Assembly: GCA_024244705.1 (NCBI GenBank)
Contig: JAAEOK010000032.1
Location: forward strand, 62,001-126,000
Source of the DNA: Alphaproteobacteria bacterium
GTDB taxonomy: Bacteria > Pseudomonadota > Alphaproteobacteria > JAAEOK01
DNA length: 64,000 bases
Reading direction: 5' to 3'
Positions 34,290 through 41,882 of the stretch are shown piece after piece (positions within the stretch are counted from its first letter, which is position 1; each line of letters begins with the position of its first letter). The notes under the pieces were generated by a model that was not told the DNA's origin, did not search any database, and saw only the letters and a program-made list of their open reading frames with translations. The position numbers and the translations under genes are program-made.

Positions 34290-34751
34290 CTAGGTTACCC
34301 GGCCGAGCTCGCCGGCGCGCCGCTGCAGCTTGTTAAGGATGCCGTCGAGTTGGCTGGTCTCCGACTCGGTCAACACGGTCAACAACTGCGTCTCGATGTA
34401 TCGTGCGAACGGAACGATTTCCGCATAAATGCGGCGACCTTTCTTCGAAAGGCGAAGTTTCGAACGGCGCCGGTCTCGATCGTCGATGCGACGCTCGATC
34501 AGTTGGCGCGACAGCATTCGACCGACGGCCCGGCTGACGCGAACTTTATCCATGGCGGTCCGCCGGCATATCTCGTTGGCAGCCAAATCGCTGGTCATAC
34601 CCAGGACTGCCATTACCCGCCACTCCGCGACGGTGACACCAAACCGTTCTGCATAAATCTTGGCGATCGCGCCACTGACCGTGTTGGTCAGCACCGACAA
34701 GCGGTAGGGCAGGAAATCGTCGAGATGGAGATCCGAGTTTGTCATCGTCAT
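34290..34751 (-). CDS. MarR family transcriptional regulator of the homogentisate operon
   Basis: A 153-aa winged-helix regulator: dimerisation helices at both ends, recognition helix region LAANEICRRTAMDKVRVSRAVGRMLSRQLIERRIDDRDRRRSKLRLSKKG, where the wing has the MarR-typical DxRxxxLxLT pattern. It is divergent from hmgA, and a perfect 18-bp palindrome lies in the intergenic promoter, so it very likely represses hmgA and itself and is released by an aromatic ligand such as homogentisate. Start ATG 34751; a second in-frame ATG six bases later is possible. The gene is upstream of, and on the same strand as, rpfF, but 355 bases separate them. Confidence 0.88.
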   Translation of the reverse strand: MTMTNSDLHLDDFLPYRLSVLTNTVSGAIAKIYAERFGVTVAEWRVMAVLGMTSDLAANEICRRTAMDKVRVSRAVGRMLSRQLIERRIDDRDRRRSKLRLSKKGRRIYAEIVPFARYIETQLLTVLTESETSQLDGILNKLQRRAGELGRVT

Positions 34752-34757
34752 TGATAC

Positions 34758-34786
34758 TTGGAATTAGTTTCAATTGAAACTATATT
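34758..34786 (+). promoter_or_regulatory. hmgA promoter with MarR operator palindrome
   Basis: A -35-like TTGGAA (34758-34763) and a -10-like TATATT (34781-34786) are 17 bases apart, pointing to hmgA 55 bases downstream. The spacer is filled by a perfect 18-bp palindrome, TAGTTTCAATTGAAACTA (34765-34782), which overlaps the -10 box. This is the expected place and size for a MarR dimer to block RNA polymerase; it would also cover the marR promoter on the other strand. Confidence 0.7.
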
Positions 34787-34840
34787 ACGATTCATTCGTA
34801 TGAGCGGCAACCCTGTGTTTTGGATGAGTGGGAGTGCGAT

Positions 34841-35974
34841 ATGAAGCAGTGGATTACGCTACCGCGTGTCGAAGGTACGGCGTCGCGCCAGGCTCATGCG
34901 GACCTGCCCGAGGGAACCTACGAAAGGGAACTCGGCAAGGAAGGCTTTTTCGGACCCGCCACGCACATGCACCACACCCATCCGCCGACCGCCTGGGTGG
35001 ACTGGGAAGGTCCGCTTCGGCCCCGCGCCTTCGACCTTTCGAAGCTTAGCGCGGTGTCGAATTCACCCTGGGACGCCTGCGAAATCCTGCACAACGCCCA
35101 CGTCCGAATGCGCCTGTGGCGGATCGCCGGCGCGATGAATCATTTGGTTCGAAACGCGGATGGTGACGATTTGATATTCGTACATGAGGGCGCGGGGGAT
35201 CTGTTTTGCGACTATGGACATCTCGAAATCGGCGAGGGCGATTATGTCATGCTGCCGCGTGGCACGATGTGGCGAGTCGATGCCCGCGAGCCGATGGTGG
35301 CGCTGTTGATCGAAGCGACCAATGACAGTTACCGGCTGCCGGACAAGGGCATGGTCGGGCGCCATGCGATTTTCGACCCCGCGATCCTCGATCTGCCCGC
35401 AATCGACGACCCATTTCGCGCTCAGCAAGGTGAGCAGGAATGGAAGGTCGTGATCAAACGGCGCAACGCGCTGAGTACCGTCACCTTTCCCTTCAATCCT
35501 CTGGACGCCGTCGGTTGGCATGGCGATTTGGTGCCGGTACGAATCAATTGGCGTCATATTCGCCCGCTGATGAGCCATCGCTATCATGTGCCGCCATCCG
35601 CACATACGACGTTCCTTGCCGGACGTTTCGTCGTTTGTACGTTTTGCCCGCGCCCGATTGAAAGCGATCCGGGTGCGCTGAAGGTTCCCTTCTTCCATAA
35701 CAATGACGACTACGACGAGATCATTTTCTACCACCGTGGCGAGTTCTTCAGTCGCGACAACATTCATCCCGGGATGATGACGGTGCATCCCTGCGGATTC
35801 GCGCACGGGCCGCATCCAAAGGCGTTCCAGGCCGGCGCCAAGCACGCCAGGAAAGAAACCGACGAGGTGGCAGTCATGATCGATACCCGCGACGAGGTGG
35901 TTATCGATCCGGCCGCAACGACCGTCGAATGGAGCGGCTATGTCGATTCGTGGAAGACGGGGAACGAGGGATGA
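34841..35974 (+). CDS. hmgA: Homogentisate 1,2-dioxygenase family protein
   Basis: Opens the homogentisate ring to maleylacetoacetate with Fe(II) and oxygen, the key step of Tyr/Phe catabolism. The 377-aa product belongs to the shorter bacterial branch. Iron ligands are visible in the C-terminal half: VPFFHNNDDYDEIIFYHRGEF (His and Glu) and VHPCGFAHGPHP (His). The N-terminal half has the second cupin with MNHLVRNADGDDLIFVHEGAGDLFCDYGHLEIGEGDYVMLPRG. ATG 34841 follows GGGAG at a good distance; the frame starts upstream at 34820. It heads a four-gene operon controlled by the divergent MarR protein. Confidence 0.88.
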   Translation: MKQWITLPRVEGTASRQAHADLPEGTYERELGKEGFFGPATHMHHTHPPTAWVDWEGPLRPRAFDLSKLSAVSNSPWDACEILHNAHVRMRLWRIAGAMNHLVRNADGDDLIFVHEGAGDLFCDYGHLEIGEGDYVMLPRGTMWRVDAREPMVALLIEATNDSYRLPDKGMVGRHAIFDPAILDLPAIDDPFRAQQGEQEWKVVIKRRNALSTVTFPFNPLDAVGWHGDLVPVRINWRHIRPLMSHRYHVPPSAHTTFLAGRFVVCTFCPRPIESDPGALKVPFFHNNDDYDEIIFYHRGEFFSRDNIHPGMMTVHPCGFAHGPHPKAFQAGAKHARKETDEVAVMIDTRDEVVIDPAATTVEWSGYVDSWKTGNEG

Positions 35975-36963
35975 AACTTGGTTCGCGCAAAACCGATAGC
36001 CGCGACGGCGAACTTGTCGTGGTCGCCGGTGATCTTTCGCGGTGCGTCCCCGTTCCTCAAGTCGCCCCGACCTTGCAGTCCGCGATCGAGGATTGGAAAG
36101 AGGCCGCGCCCGAGCTCGCGGCGCTCTATCGATCACTTAATGACGGCAAAGTATCGAATGCCGAGATTTTCGATCGATCCGCAATGGCCTCGCCGTTGCC
36201 ACGCGCCTATCAATGGGCCGACGGCAGCGCCTATGTGAACCATGTCGAATTGGTGCGAAAGGCTCGAGGCGCCGAAATGCCGGCCGATTTTTGGATCAAC
36301 CCACTCATGTACCAGGGCGGCTCGGACGGGTTTCTCGGGCCGACCGATGATATCGTTGCGGGCAGCGAGGAACACGGCATCGATTTCGAATCCGAAGTCG
36401 CGGTGGTTACCGACGATGTGCCGATGGCGGTCGATGCCGATGCAGCAGCAGATCATATCAAGCTGATCATGTTAGCCAACGATGTCAGCCTTAGAAATTT
36501 GATCCCCGGCGAATTGGCCAAGGGTTTCGGCTTCTTTCAAGGCAAGCCGGCAAGCGCGTTTTCACCGGTGGCGGTGACACCGAACGAATTGGGGTCCGCT
36601 TGGGATGGACGCAAGGTCAACCTGCCGCTGGTTACCCACTTCAACGGCCGACTCTTTGGGCAGCCGAATGCCGGCCTCGATATGACCTTTGACTTCCCGA
36701 CCTTGGTGGCGCACGCCGCGGCGACTCGCCGACTTTCGGCGGGTACGATTGTCGGTTCCGGGACCGTTTCGAACGTCGACCGCAGCGCCGGTTCGTCATG
36801 CCTCGCCGAGCGCCGCATGCAGGAGCAAATCGAAAGTGGGGCACCCAAGACACCGTTCATGTCGTTTGGCGATACTGTGCGAATCGAAATGTTCGATCAG
36901 TCGGGTCAATCGATATTTGGTGCAATCGATCAACGGGTGGCAAAGCTGAACCCTGCGGCGTAA
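35971..36963 (+). CDS. Fumarylacetoacetate hydrolase family protein
   Basis: Last step of homogentisate breakdown: fumarylacetoacetate to fumarate and acetoacetate. The 330-aa product has the FAH fold with the metal-binding acids in GIDFESEVAVVTDDVP (two Glu) and the following NDVSLR, FGFFQGKPASAFSPVAVTP, and GSGTVSN. Its ATG overlaps the hmgA stop (ATGA at 35971-35974), so expression is coupled. The protein is shorter than mammalian FAH (about 420 aa), as is normal for bacterial FAH-like enzymes. Confidence 0.88.
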   Translation: MKLGSRKTDSRDGELVVVAGDLSRCVPVPQVAPTLQSAIEDWKEAAPELAALYRSLNDGKVSNAEIFDRSAMASPLPRAYQWADGSAYVNHVELVRKARGAEMPADFWINPLMYQGGSDGFLGPTDDIVAGSEEHGIDFESEVAVVTDDVPMAVDADAAADHIKLIMLANDVSLRNLIPGELAKGFGFFQGKPASAFSPVAVTPNELGSAWDGRKVNLPLVTHFNGRLFGQPNAGLDMTFDFPTLVAHAAATRRLSAGTIVGSGTVSNVDRSAGSSCLAERRMQEQIESGAPKTPFMSFGDTVRIEMFDQSGQSIFGAIDQRVAKLNPAA

Positions 36964-36997
36964 ATTGCGCGGGCTGCCTTGGCGTTGGGAGCCAGCG

Positions 36998-37840
36998 ATG
37001 TCGGTATCGATTTCATCGGTCGTCAGTGAAGAATTGATCTCGGAATTTGAAACGCGAGGCGCGGTTTGCCTGCGCGGCGTCTTTGATTCCAAGTGGGTCG
37101 ATTTGGTTGCGCAAGGTGTCGAATGCGAACTCGCCAATCCTGGCCCATTGGCGAAAGACTACTCCGCCGATGATGCGCCGGGCAGGTTCTTCGGCGATCT
37201 CGTCATGTGGCAGCGGGTTCCCCAATTTCGTGCTTTCGCCTTCGATTCTCCCGCTGCCGAAATCGCCGGCCGGGTGATGCGATCGGCGAAAGTCAATTTC
37301 TATCACGATCACCTATTGATCAAGGAGCCCGGCACGCGTGAGAAGACGCCGTGGCATCACGACCAGCCCTATTACTTTGTCAACGGCCGCCAGGTGTGCA
37401 GCATTTGGATGCCGCTTGATCCCGTGGACCGCGACACCTGTGTGCGTTTCGTTTCAGGGTCCCACAATTGGGGCCGATGGTTCGCGCCACGCTACTTTGT
37501 CGACGGCGAAGATTACTACGCTGACGAGGAGGAGGGGATCGAATCGATGCCGGATTTCGATTCCGCGCGCGATACGCACGATTTTCTGTTTTGGGATTTG
37601 GAACCTGGCGACTGCATCGTCTTTCATGCCTTGACCATCCATGGCGCACCGGGCAACGCCGCCACGCATCGCCGCCGGCGCGCCTACGCAACACGATGGA
37701 TGGGCGATGACGCCCGATTTGCCGAACGGCCGGGATTGGTTTCGCCGCAGATCGAAGGCCATGGATTGAAGCCCGGCGATGCCATGGATTGCGCGCACTT
37801 CCCAGTCATTTGGCGAGCACGACCGGAGTCCAATTTATGA
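36998..37840 (+). CDS. Phytanoyl-CoA dioxygenase (PhyH) family protein
   Basis: A 280-aa non-haem Fe(II)/2-oxoglutarate dioxygenase. The facial triad is visible as HHDQ (His-x-Asp in TPWHHDQPYYF) and the distal His in VFHALTIHGAPGN, with the 2-oxoglutarate-binding Arg in the RRRRAYATRWMGDD region. The reaction is unknown: PhyH proteins hydroxylate lipids, small acids, opines or sugars. It sits between the fumarylacetoacetase-type gene and maiA; its stop overlaps the maiA ATG, so it is a true operon member, which is not part of the textbook homogentisate pathway. ATG 36998 is preferred over 36965. Confidence 0.85.
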   Translation: MSVSISSVVSEELISEFETRGAVCLRGVFDSKWVDLVAQGVECELANPGPLAKDYSADDAPGRFFGDLVMWQRVPQFRAFAFDSPAAEIAGRVMRSAKVNFYHDHLLIKEPGTREKTPWHHDQPYYFVNGRQVCSIWMPLDPVDRDTCVRFVSGSHNWGRWFAPRYFVDGEDYYADEEEGIESMPDFDSARDTHDFLFWDLEPGDCIVFHALTIHGAPGNAATHRRRRAYATRWMGDDARFAERPGLVSPQIEGHGLKPGDAMDCAHFPVIWRARPESNL

Positions 37841-38484
37841 AGCTCTACACGTTTTATTTTTCCTCGGCGTCGTTTCGCGTTCGAATCGCCCTCCGACTCA
37901 AAGGGCTTGAAGACGACCCAATCTTTGTCAATCTTCGCGACGGCGACCAGTTCGAGCCCGGATACCTTCCCCTCAATCCACAGCAACAAGTGCCGACGCT
38001 CGATGATGGCGGTGTCGTGATCACGCAATCGCTGGCAATTCTCGAATATCTCGAGGAGGCCTATCCAGAACCGGCGCTCTTGCCTGCTACGCCCGATGAG
38101 CGCGCTCGGGTAAGGTCACTGGCGTTGGCGATAGCCTGCGACATTCATCCGCTCAACAATCTACGAGTGCTCAAATACCTGACCGGCGAAATGGGTCATG
38201 ATGAGACCGAACGGGACCAATGGTACCATCACTGGATTGCACTGGGACTTTCGGGTGTTGAGCGAATCTTGACGTTGACCGCGGGGACCGGCCGATTCTG
38301 CCATGGCGATAGCCCGACAATGGCCGATGTCTGTCTCGTGCCTCAGATATTCAACGCCAAGCGCTACGATTGTCCGTTGCAGGACTATCCCACGGTCATG
38401 TCAATATTCGATGCTTGCATGGCGCTCGAAGCGTTTGATGCCGCGCAACCGTTGAAGCAGTCCGACGCCCCAAAGGACCGTTAA
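37837..38484 (+). CDS. maiA: Maleylacetoacetate isomerase (zeta-class GST)
   Basis: Isomerises maleylacetoacetate to fumarylacetoacetate using glutathione, bridging hmgA and the fumarylacetoacetase-type hydrolase. The 215-aa product has the zeta-GST motif SSASFRVRIALRLKG with the catalytic Ser pair, LNPQQQVPTLDDG, TQSLAILEYLEEAYPEPALLP, and CDIHPLNNLRVLKYL typical of MaiA. Its ATG is inside the PhyH stop (ATGA 37837-37840). Its own stop overlaps the convergent dsbA-like gene by four bases. The expected QYPN-type residues are present in variant form (LPLNPQQQ), so identity as MaiA rests partly on context. Confidence 0.9.
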   Translation: MKLYTFYFSSASFRVRIALRLKGLEDDPIFVNLRDGDQFEPGYLPLNPQQQVPTLDDGGVVITQSLAILEYLEEAYPEPALLPATPDERARVRSLALAIACDIHPLNNLRVLKYLTGEMGHDETERDQWYHHWIALGLSGVERILTLTAGTGRFCHGDSPTMADVCLVPQIFNAKRYDCPLQDYPTVMSIFDACMALEAFDAAQPLKQSDAPKDR

Positions 38485-39239
38485 CTTTTGCTGCGCGCCG
38501 CGGCGATATACCGTTTCATGTCGTCGACGCCGATTGCGCCGGGGACAATCTCACGGCCGACTACGAATGCCGGCGTTCCGCCAATTCCGAGTGAGTTGGC
38601 CAAGCCATAGGTCGAATTGATCGTGGCTTCCACATCGCTCGACTTCATGTCTTCCTTGAGTTGATCCGTATCGAGCCCGACCGATTCGGCGATCTCAAAC
38701 ACGTTGTCCTCGCTGAGGCGGGTTTCCGATTTCATCAGGGCGACATGGAAATCGAAATATTTGTCCTGCATGCGAGCGGCCAATGCGGCGCGTGCCGCCA
38801 GCGCCGACTCCGGACCAAGAATGGGAAATTCTTTGAACACCAAGCGAACGTTGCCATCATCCTCGACGGCTTCGATCAGCGAATCAACGACACGTTTGCA
38901 ATACGGACAACGATAGTCGAAAAACTCGACAATTACGACGTCACCGTCCGGGTTGCCGGCGATCGGATCGCCGTCGGAGTAGGCGATCGCATCGTAGTTG
39001 TCTTCGATCGCCGCACGCTTTTGTACGGCCTCGGCTTGGCTTTCGCGGGCGCGAAGCACTTCCATCGCTTCGACGATGATTTCCGGATTGGTCAACAGAT
39101 AGTCGCGAACAATCTGTTCGATTGATTCCTTCGACTGCGCCTCCTGGGCAAGAGCGGCAGGCGTCGCCGAAATGCCCAACAAGGCCGTGGCCGCAATTAT
39201 CCTAAGCATTCTCATCGAACGATTCTCCATGATCGTCAT
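38481..39239 (-). CDS. DsbA-family thiol:disulfide oxidoreductase
   Basis: A periplasmic thioredoxin-fold protein of 252 aa: signal peptide (MLRIIAATALLGISATPAALA), an N-terminal helical extension (ESIEQIVRDYLLTNPEIIVEAMEVL), the active site CPYCKR in VEFFDYRCPYCKR, and the cis-Pro loop GGTPAFVVG. The N-terminal extension places it in the DsbA/Com1-like group of alphaproteobacteria. It follows the M48 peptidase gene with a four-base overlap (39236-39239), so the two envelope quality-control proteins are co-expressed. Confidence 0.9.
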   Translation of the reverse strand: MTIMENRSMRMLRIIAATALLGISATPAALAQEAQSKESIEQIVRDYLLTNPEIIVEAMEVLRARESQAEAVQKRAAIEDNYDAIAYSDGDPIAGNPDGDVVIVEFFDYRCPYCKRVVDSLIEAVEDDGNVRLVFKEFPILGPESALAARAALAARMQDKYFDFHVALMKSETRLSEDNVFEIAESVGLDTDQLKEDMKSSDVEATINSTYGLANSLGIGGTPAFVVGREIVPGAIGVDDMKRYIAAARSKS

Positions 39240-40585
39240 GTCCGGTCCAGGTCTTCGGCATCATTCATCACCCGTTCCGCTCGCAGCCAATTCAGCGAGC
39301 CATTGTCAAGCAGGTGCATCGCGCGTTGGGCCTGGCTGATAGCCGTGTCCCTGTCGCCTTCCAACAGCGCCTTCTCGGCAATGGATAAGGCGGCCATGCC
39401 GATGTTCCCTTCGCGGCCGTAGGCAATCGACAGCAGATGGTAGGTGAGGCCATTGCTGTGGTCGTATCGTGCCGCTTCCTTGAGGTTGGAAAGTGCCTCC
39501 AGATTTTGCTTCGGATCGCCGGATTCGAGCAAGACTTGGGCCAATTGCGTTCGCAGTAGCGGCGAATGCGGCAGCAGCGCAACCGCTTCCTTGTAAGGTC
39601 CAACGGCCTCGCCACCGCGACCGTTTTCGAACAGCATCTGACCCTTCAACTCATGAAAATAGGGATTGTTCGGATGCTCGGCGATGAGTTCGTCTATGCG
39701 CGGCAAGGCTTCCTTGAGGTTGGGCACCCTGTAATAGGCGATCGCACGGGCATATCGGGCCGGCAGGGAATTATCGGTTTCCGGATAGACTTGAAGGACC
39801 CGTCCCGGCGACTCGAGAAACGCCGTTAGTTTGGCCCGCATGATTTCGTGCCAAAGGTAGAATTTTTGCGGCAGACGCGCATTGGAAGTCGGCGAGTTTC
39901 TCACGTGCTCGCCGACGAAATTGATTCGTTCGCGTGTGACGGGATGGGTCCGGTAATACGGCGATTGACGGCCGACGGCGAGATATTCCTCGTTCTCGAG
40001 CACCTTCAAGAAATCGTAGAGTCCGGTCGCCGACACGCCGATATCGTCCATATAAGTGAGCCCGGCCGAATCGGCTGCCGATTCCTGCGCGCGCGAATGG
40101 GCGAGAAGCGCGTTGGTCGACAATCCGGCGCCACCGAGCGTGGCGGCTCCGGCCGCGCCACTTTGCCCCGATGCGGCCGCCAACGCGAATCCGAGGATCA
40201 TCGTGATAAAGCCTTGAATTTGCAAATCACTCATCAGGTCGCGGGTACGGGTTCCGTGAGATCCCGCGATATGCCCTACCTCGTGCGCGATCACACCCAT
40301 CGTTTGTTCCGGACTGTCGGAGCGCCGTAAAAGACCGGTGAACAGATATATATTCGGCCCGCCGGCGACGAATGCATTGAGCGAATCGTCGGCTACGATG
40401 TTGATCGTTGCAGCATTTGGATCGATCCCCGCTACGCGCAAGATCGGTGCCGTGTAGGCCCACAGGATATTCTCGATCTCGGCGTCACGGATCAGCGATA
40501 GGCCCTGCGCACGCGCCAATGGTACCCACACCAGGTTCAGGGTGAGGGCTGCGCAGGAAAGATAGATGGCAAAGCGCTTTATCAC
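39236..40585 (-). CDS. M48 family metallopeptidase with TPR domain (BepA-like)
   Basis: A periplasmic zinc protease of 449 aa resembling BepA/YfgC, which helps assemble or degrade outer-membrane proteins. Signal peptide up to VPLARAQG; peptidase M48 domain with the zinc motif HEVGH (IAHEVGHIAGSHGTR) and the third ligand Glu in AQESAADSAGLTYMD; C-terminal tetratricopeptide repeats (from about residue 300: HPNNPYFHELKGQMLFENGRGGEA and repeats). Coupled to the DsbA-like gene, fitting the known need for correct disulfides in BepA clients such as LptD. Divergent from the aminotransferase gene across 107 bases. Confidence 0.88.
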   Translation of the reverse strand: MIKRFAIYLSCAALTLNLVWVPLARAQGLSLIRDAEIENILWAYTAPILRVAGIDPNAATINIVADDSLNAFVAGGPNIYLFTGLLRRSDSPEQTMGVIAHEVGHIAGSHGTRTRDLMSDLQIQGFITMILGFALAAASGQSGAAGAATLGGAGLSTNALLAHSRAQESAADSAGLTYMDDIGVSATGLYDFLKVLENEEYLAVGRQSPYYRTHPVTRERINFVGEHVRNSPTSNARLPQKFYLWHEIMRAKLTAFLESPGRVLQVYPETDNSLPARYARAIAYYRVPNLKEALPRIDELIAEHPNNPYFHELKGQMLFENGRGGEAVGPYKEAVALLPHSPLLRTQLAQVLLESGDPKQNLEALSNLKEAARYDHSNGLTYHLLSIAYGREGNIGMAALSIAEKALLEGDRDTAISQAQRAMHLLDNGSLNWLRAERVMNDAEDLDRT

Positions 40586-40692
40586 GGCGTGACACTAGGC
40601 ATCGCGATTATGGGCGTCAACGCATTGTCGACAGCGGTCAACACATTGTGTAAACCGGCGGTCGGATATTCACCGCAGTTCATGGCAATTCA

Positions 40693-41844
40693 ATGGCACT
40701 CAAGGTCGCCGCGCGGGGGCTGATCCCGCCCTTTATCGTGATGGACGTGATGCGTGCGGCCAATGAGCGCGAGGCCGCCGGCGGCGACGTTATTCACCTC
40801 GAGGTCGGCCAACCTTCCACGGGGGCGCCGGCTGGTGTGATCGCCGCCGCCCAAGCGGCGTTGAGCGGGGACCGCCTCGGCTATACCGATGCCTGCGGCG
40901 TGCCTTCGCTTCGCGCGGCCATTGTCCAGTACTACCGCGATTTCTACGGTATCGACGTGCCCCAGGAGCAAGTCTTTGTCACAACCGGGTCCTCTGGTGG
41001 CTTCGTCCTGTCGTTCCTCGCCGCGTTCGACCGCGGTGATAGGGTGGCGCTCGCGGATCCGGGGTATCCCGCATATCGCAATATTCTCAACGCGCTCGGT
41101 ATGGAAGTTGTCAATATCCCGACCGGCCCGGATAGCCGGTTCCAACCGCATGTCGAACATCTGCGTCGGATCGAAGGCGGCCTCGACGGGCTCATTATCG
41201 CCAGCCCATCCAATCCCACCGGGACAATGTTGCGGCCGGAGGAGCTTCGTGACATCAGCCGTTATTGCGACGACCAGGGTATTCGGCTGGTCTCGGACGA
41301 AATCTATCACGGCATCACGTTCGGTGTCGTCGATCAGGCGACCGCCCGGACATACAGCGACAACGCCATCATCGTAAATAGTTTTTCCAAGTATTTCTCG
41401 ATGACCGGATGGCGCCTTGGTTGGATGGTTGTGCCTTCCGACCTCCAACGTGCCGTTGAATGTCTGGCGCAAAACCTGTTCATTTCGCCGCCGACGCTAT
41501 CGCAAATCGCGGCAGTGGCGGCATTCGATTGCCATTCGGAACTTGGCCACAACGTCGAAAAGTATGCGGCCAACCGGGCTTTGTTGCTTGAGGAACTGCC
41601 AAAGGCGGGATTCGACGACTTGGCCTCGGCGGATGGCGCTTTTTACATCTATGCGAATGTGTCGCGGCTGACCAATGATAGCGAAGCCTTTTGCCGCCAA
41701 ATGCTAGCTCAAACCGGAATAGCGGCAACGCCCGGAACCGATTTTGATCCCCATCGTGGCCATGCCTACGTGCGGTTCTCCTTTGCACGTTCGACCGCCG
41801 ATATGGCCGAAGCTGCTCGCCGCCTCCAGGACTGGATGGCCTGA
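40693..41844 (+). CDS. Class I/II pyridoxal-phosphate aminotransferase
   Basis: A fold-type I aminotransferase of 383 aa. The PLP lysine is in NSFSKYFSMTGWRLGW; SNPTG and SDEIYHGITFG (Asp and Tyr contacting PLP) and the C-terminal YVRFSFARS with the carboxylate-binding Arg are present. The subgroup is the aspartate/alanine aminotransferase-like one (AspC/PatA/AAT-I gamma). Substrates cannot be assigned. A monocistronic unit, convergent with rne. Confidence 0.87.
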   Translation: MALKVAARGLIPPFIVMDVMRAANEREAAGGDVIHLEVGQPSTGAPAGVIAAAQAALSGDRLGYTDACGVPSLRAAIVQYYRDFYGIDVPQEQVFVTTGSSGGFVLSFLAAFDRGDRVALADPGYPAYRNILNALGMEVVNIPTGPDSRFQPHVEHLRRIEGGLDGLIIASPSNPTGTMLRPEELRDISRYCDDQGIRLVSDEIYHGITFGVVDQATARTYSDNAIIVNSFSKYFSMTGWRLGWMVVPSDLQRAVECLAQNLFISPPTLSQIAAVAAFDCHSELGHNVEKYAANRALLLEELPKAGFDDLASADGAFYIYANVSRLTNDSEAFCRQMLAQTGIAATPGTDFDPHRGHAYVRFSFARSTADMAEAARRLQDWMA

Positions 41845-41882
41845 CGCGGACCGGAACCAAATGCGATCAGCGCGACCGAATG

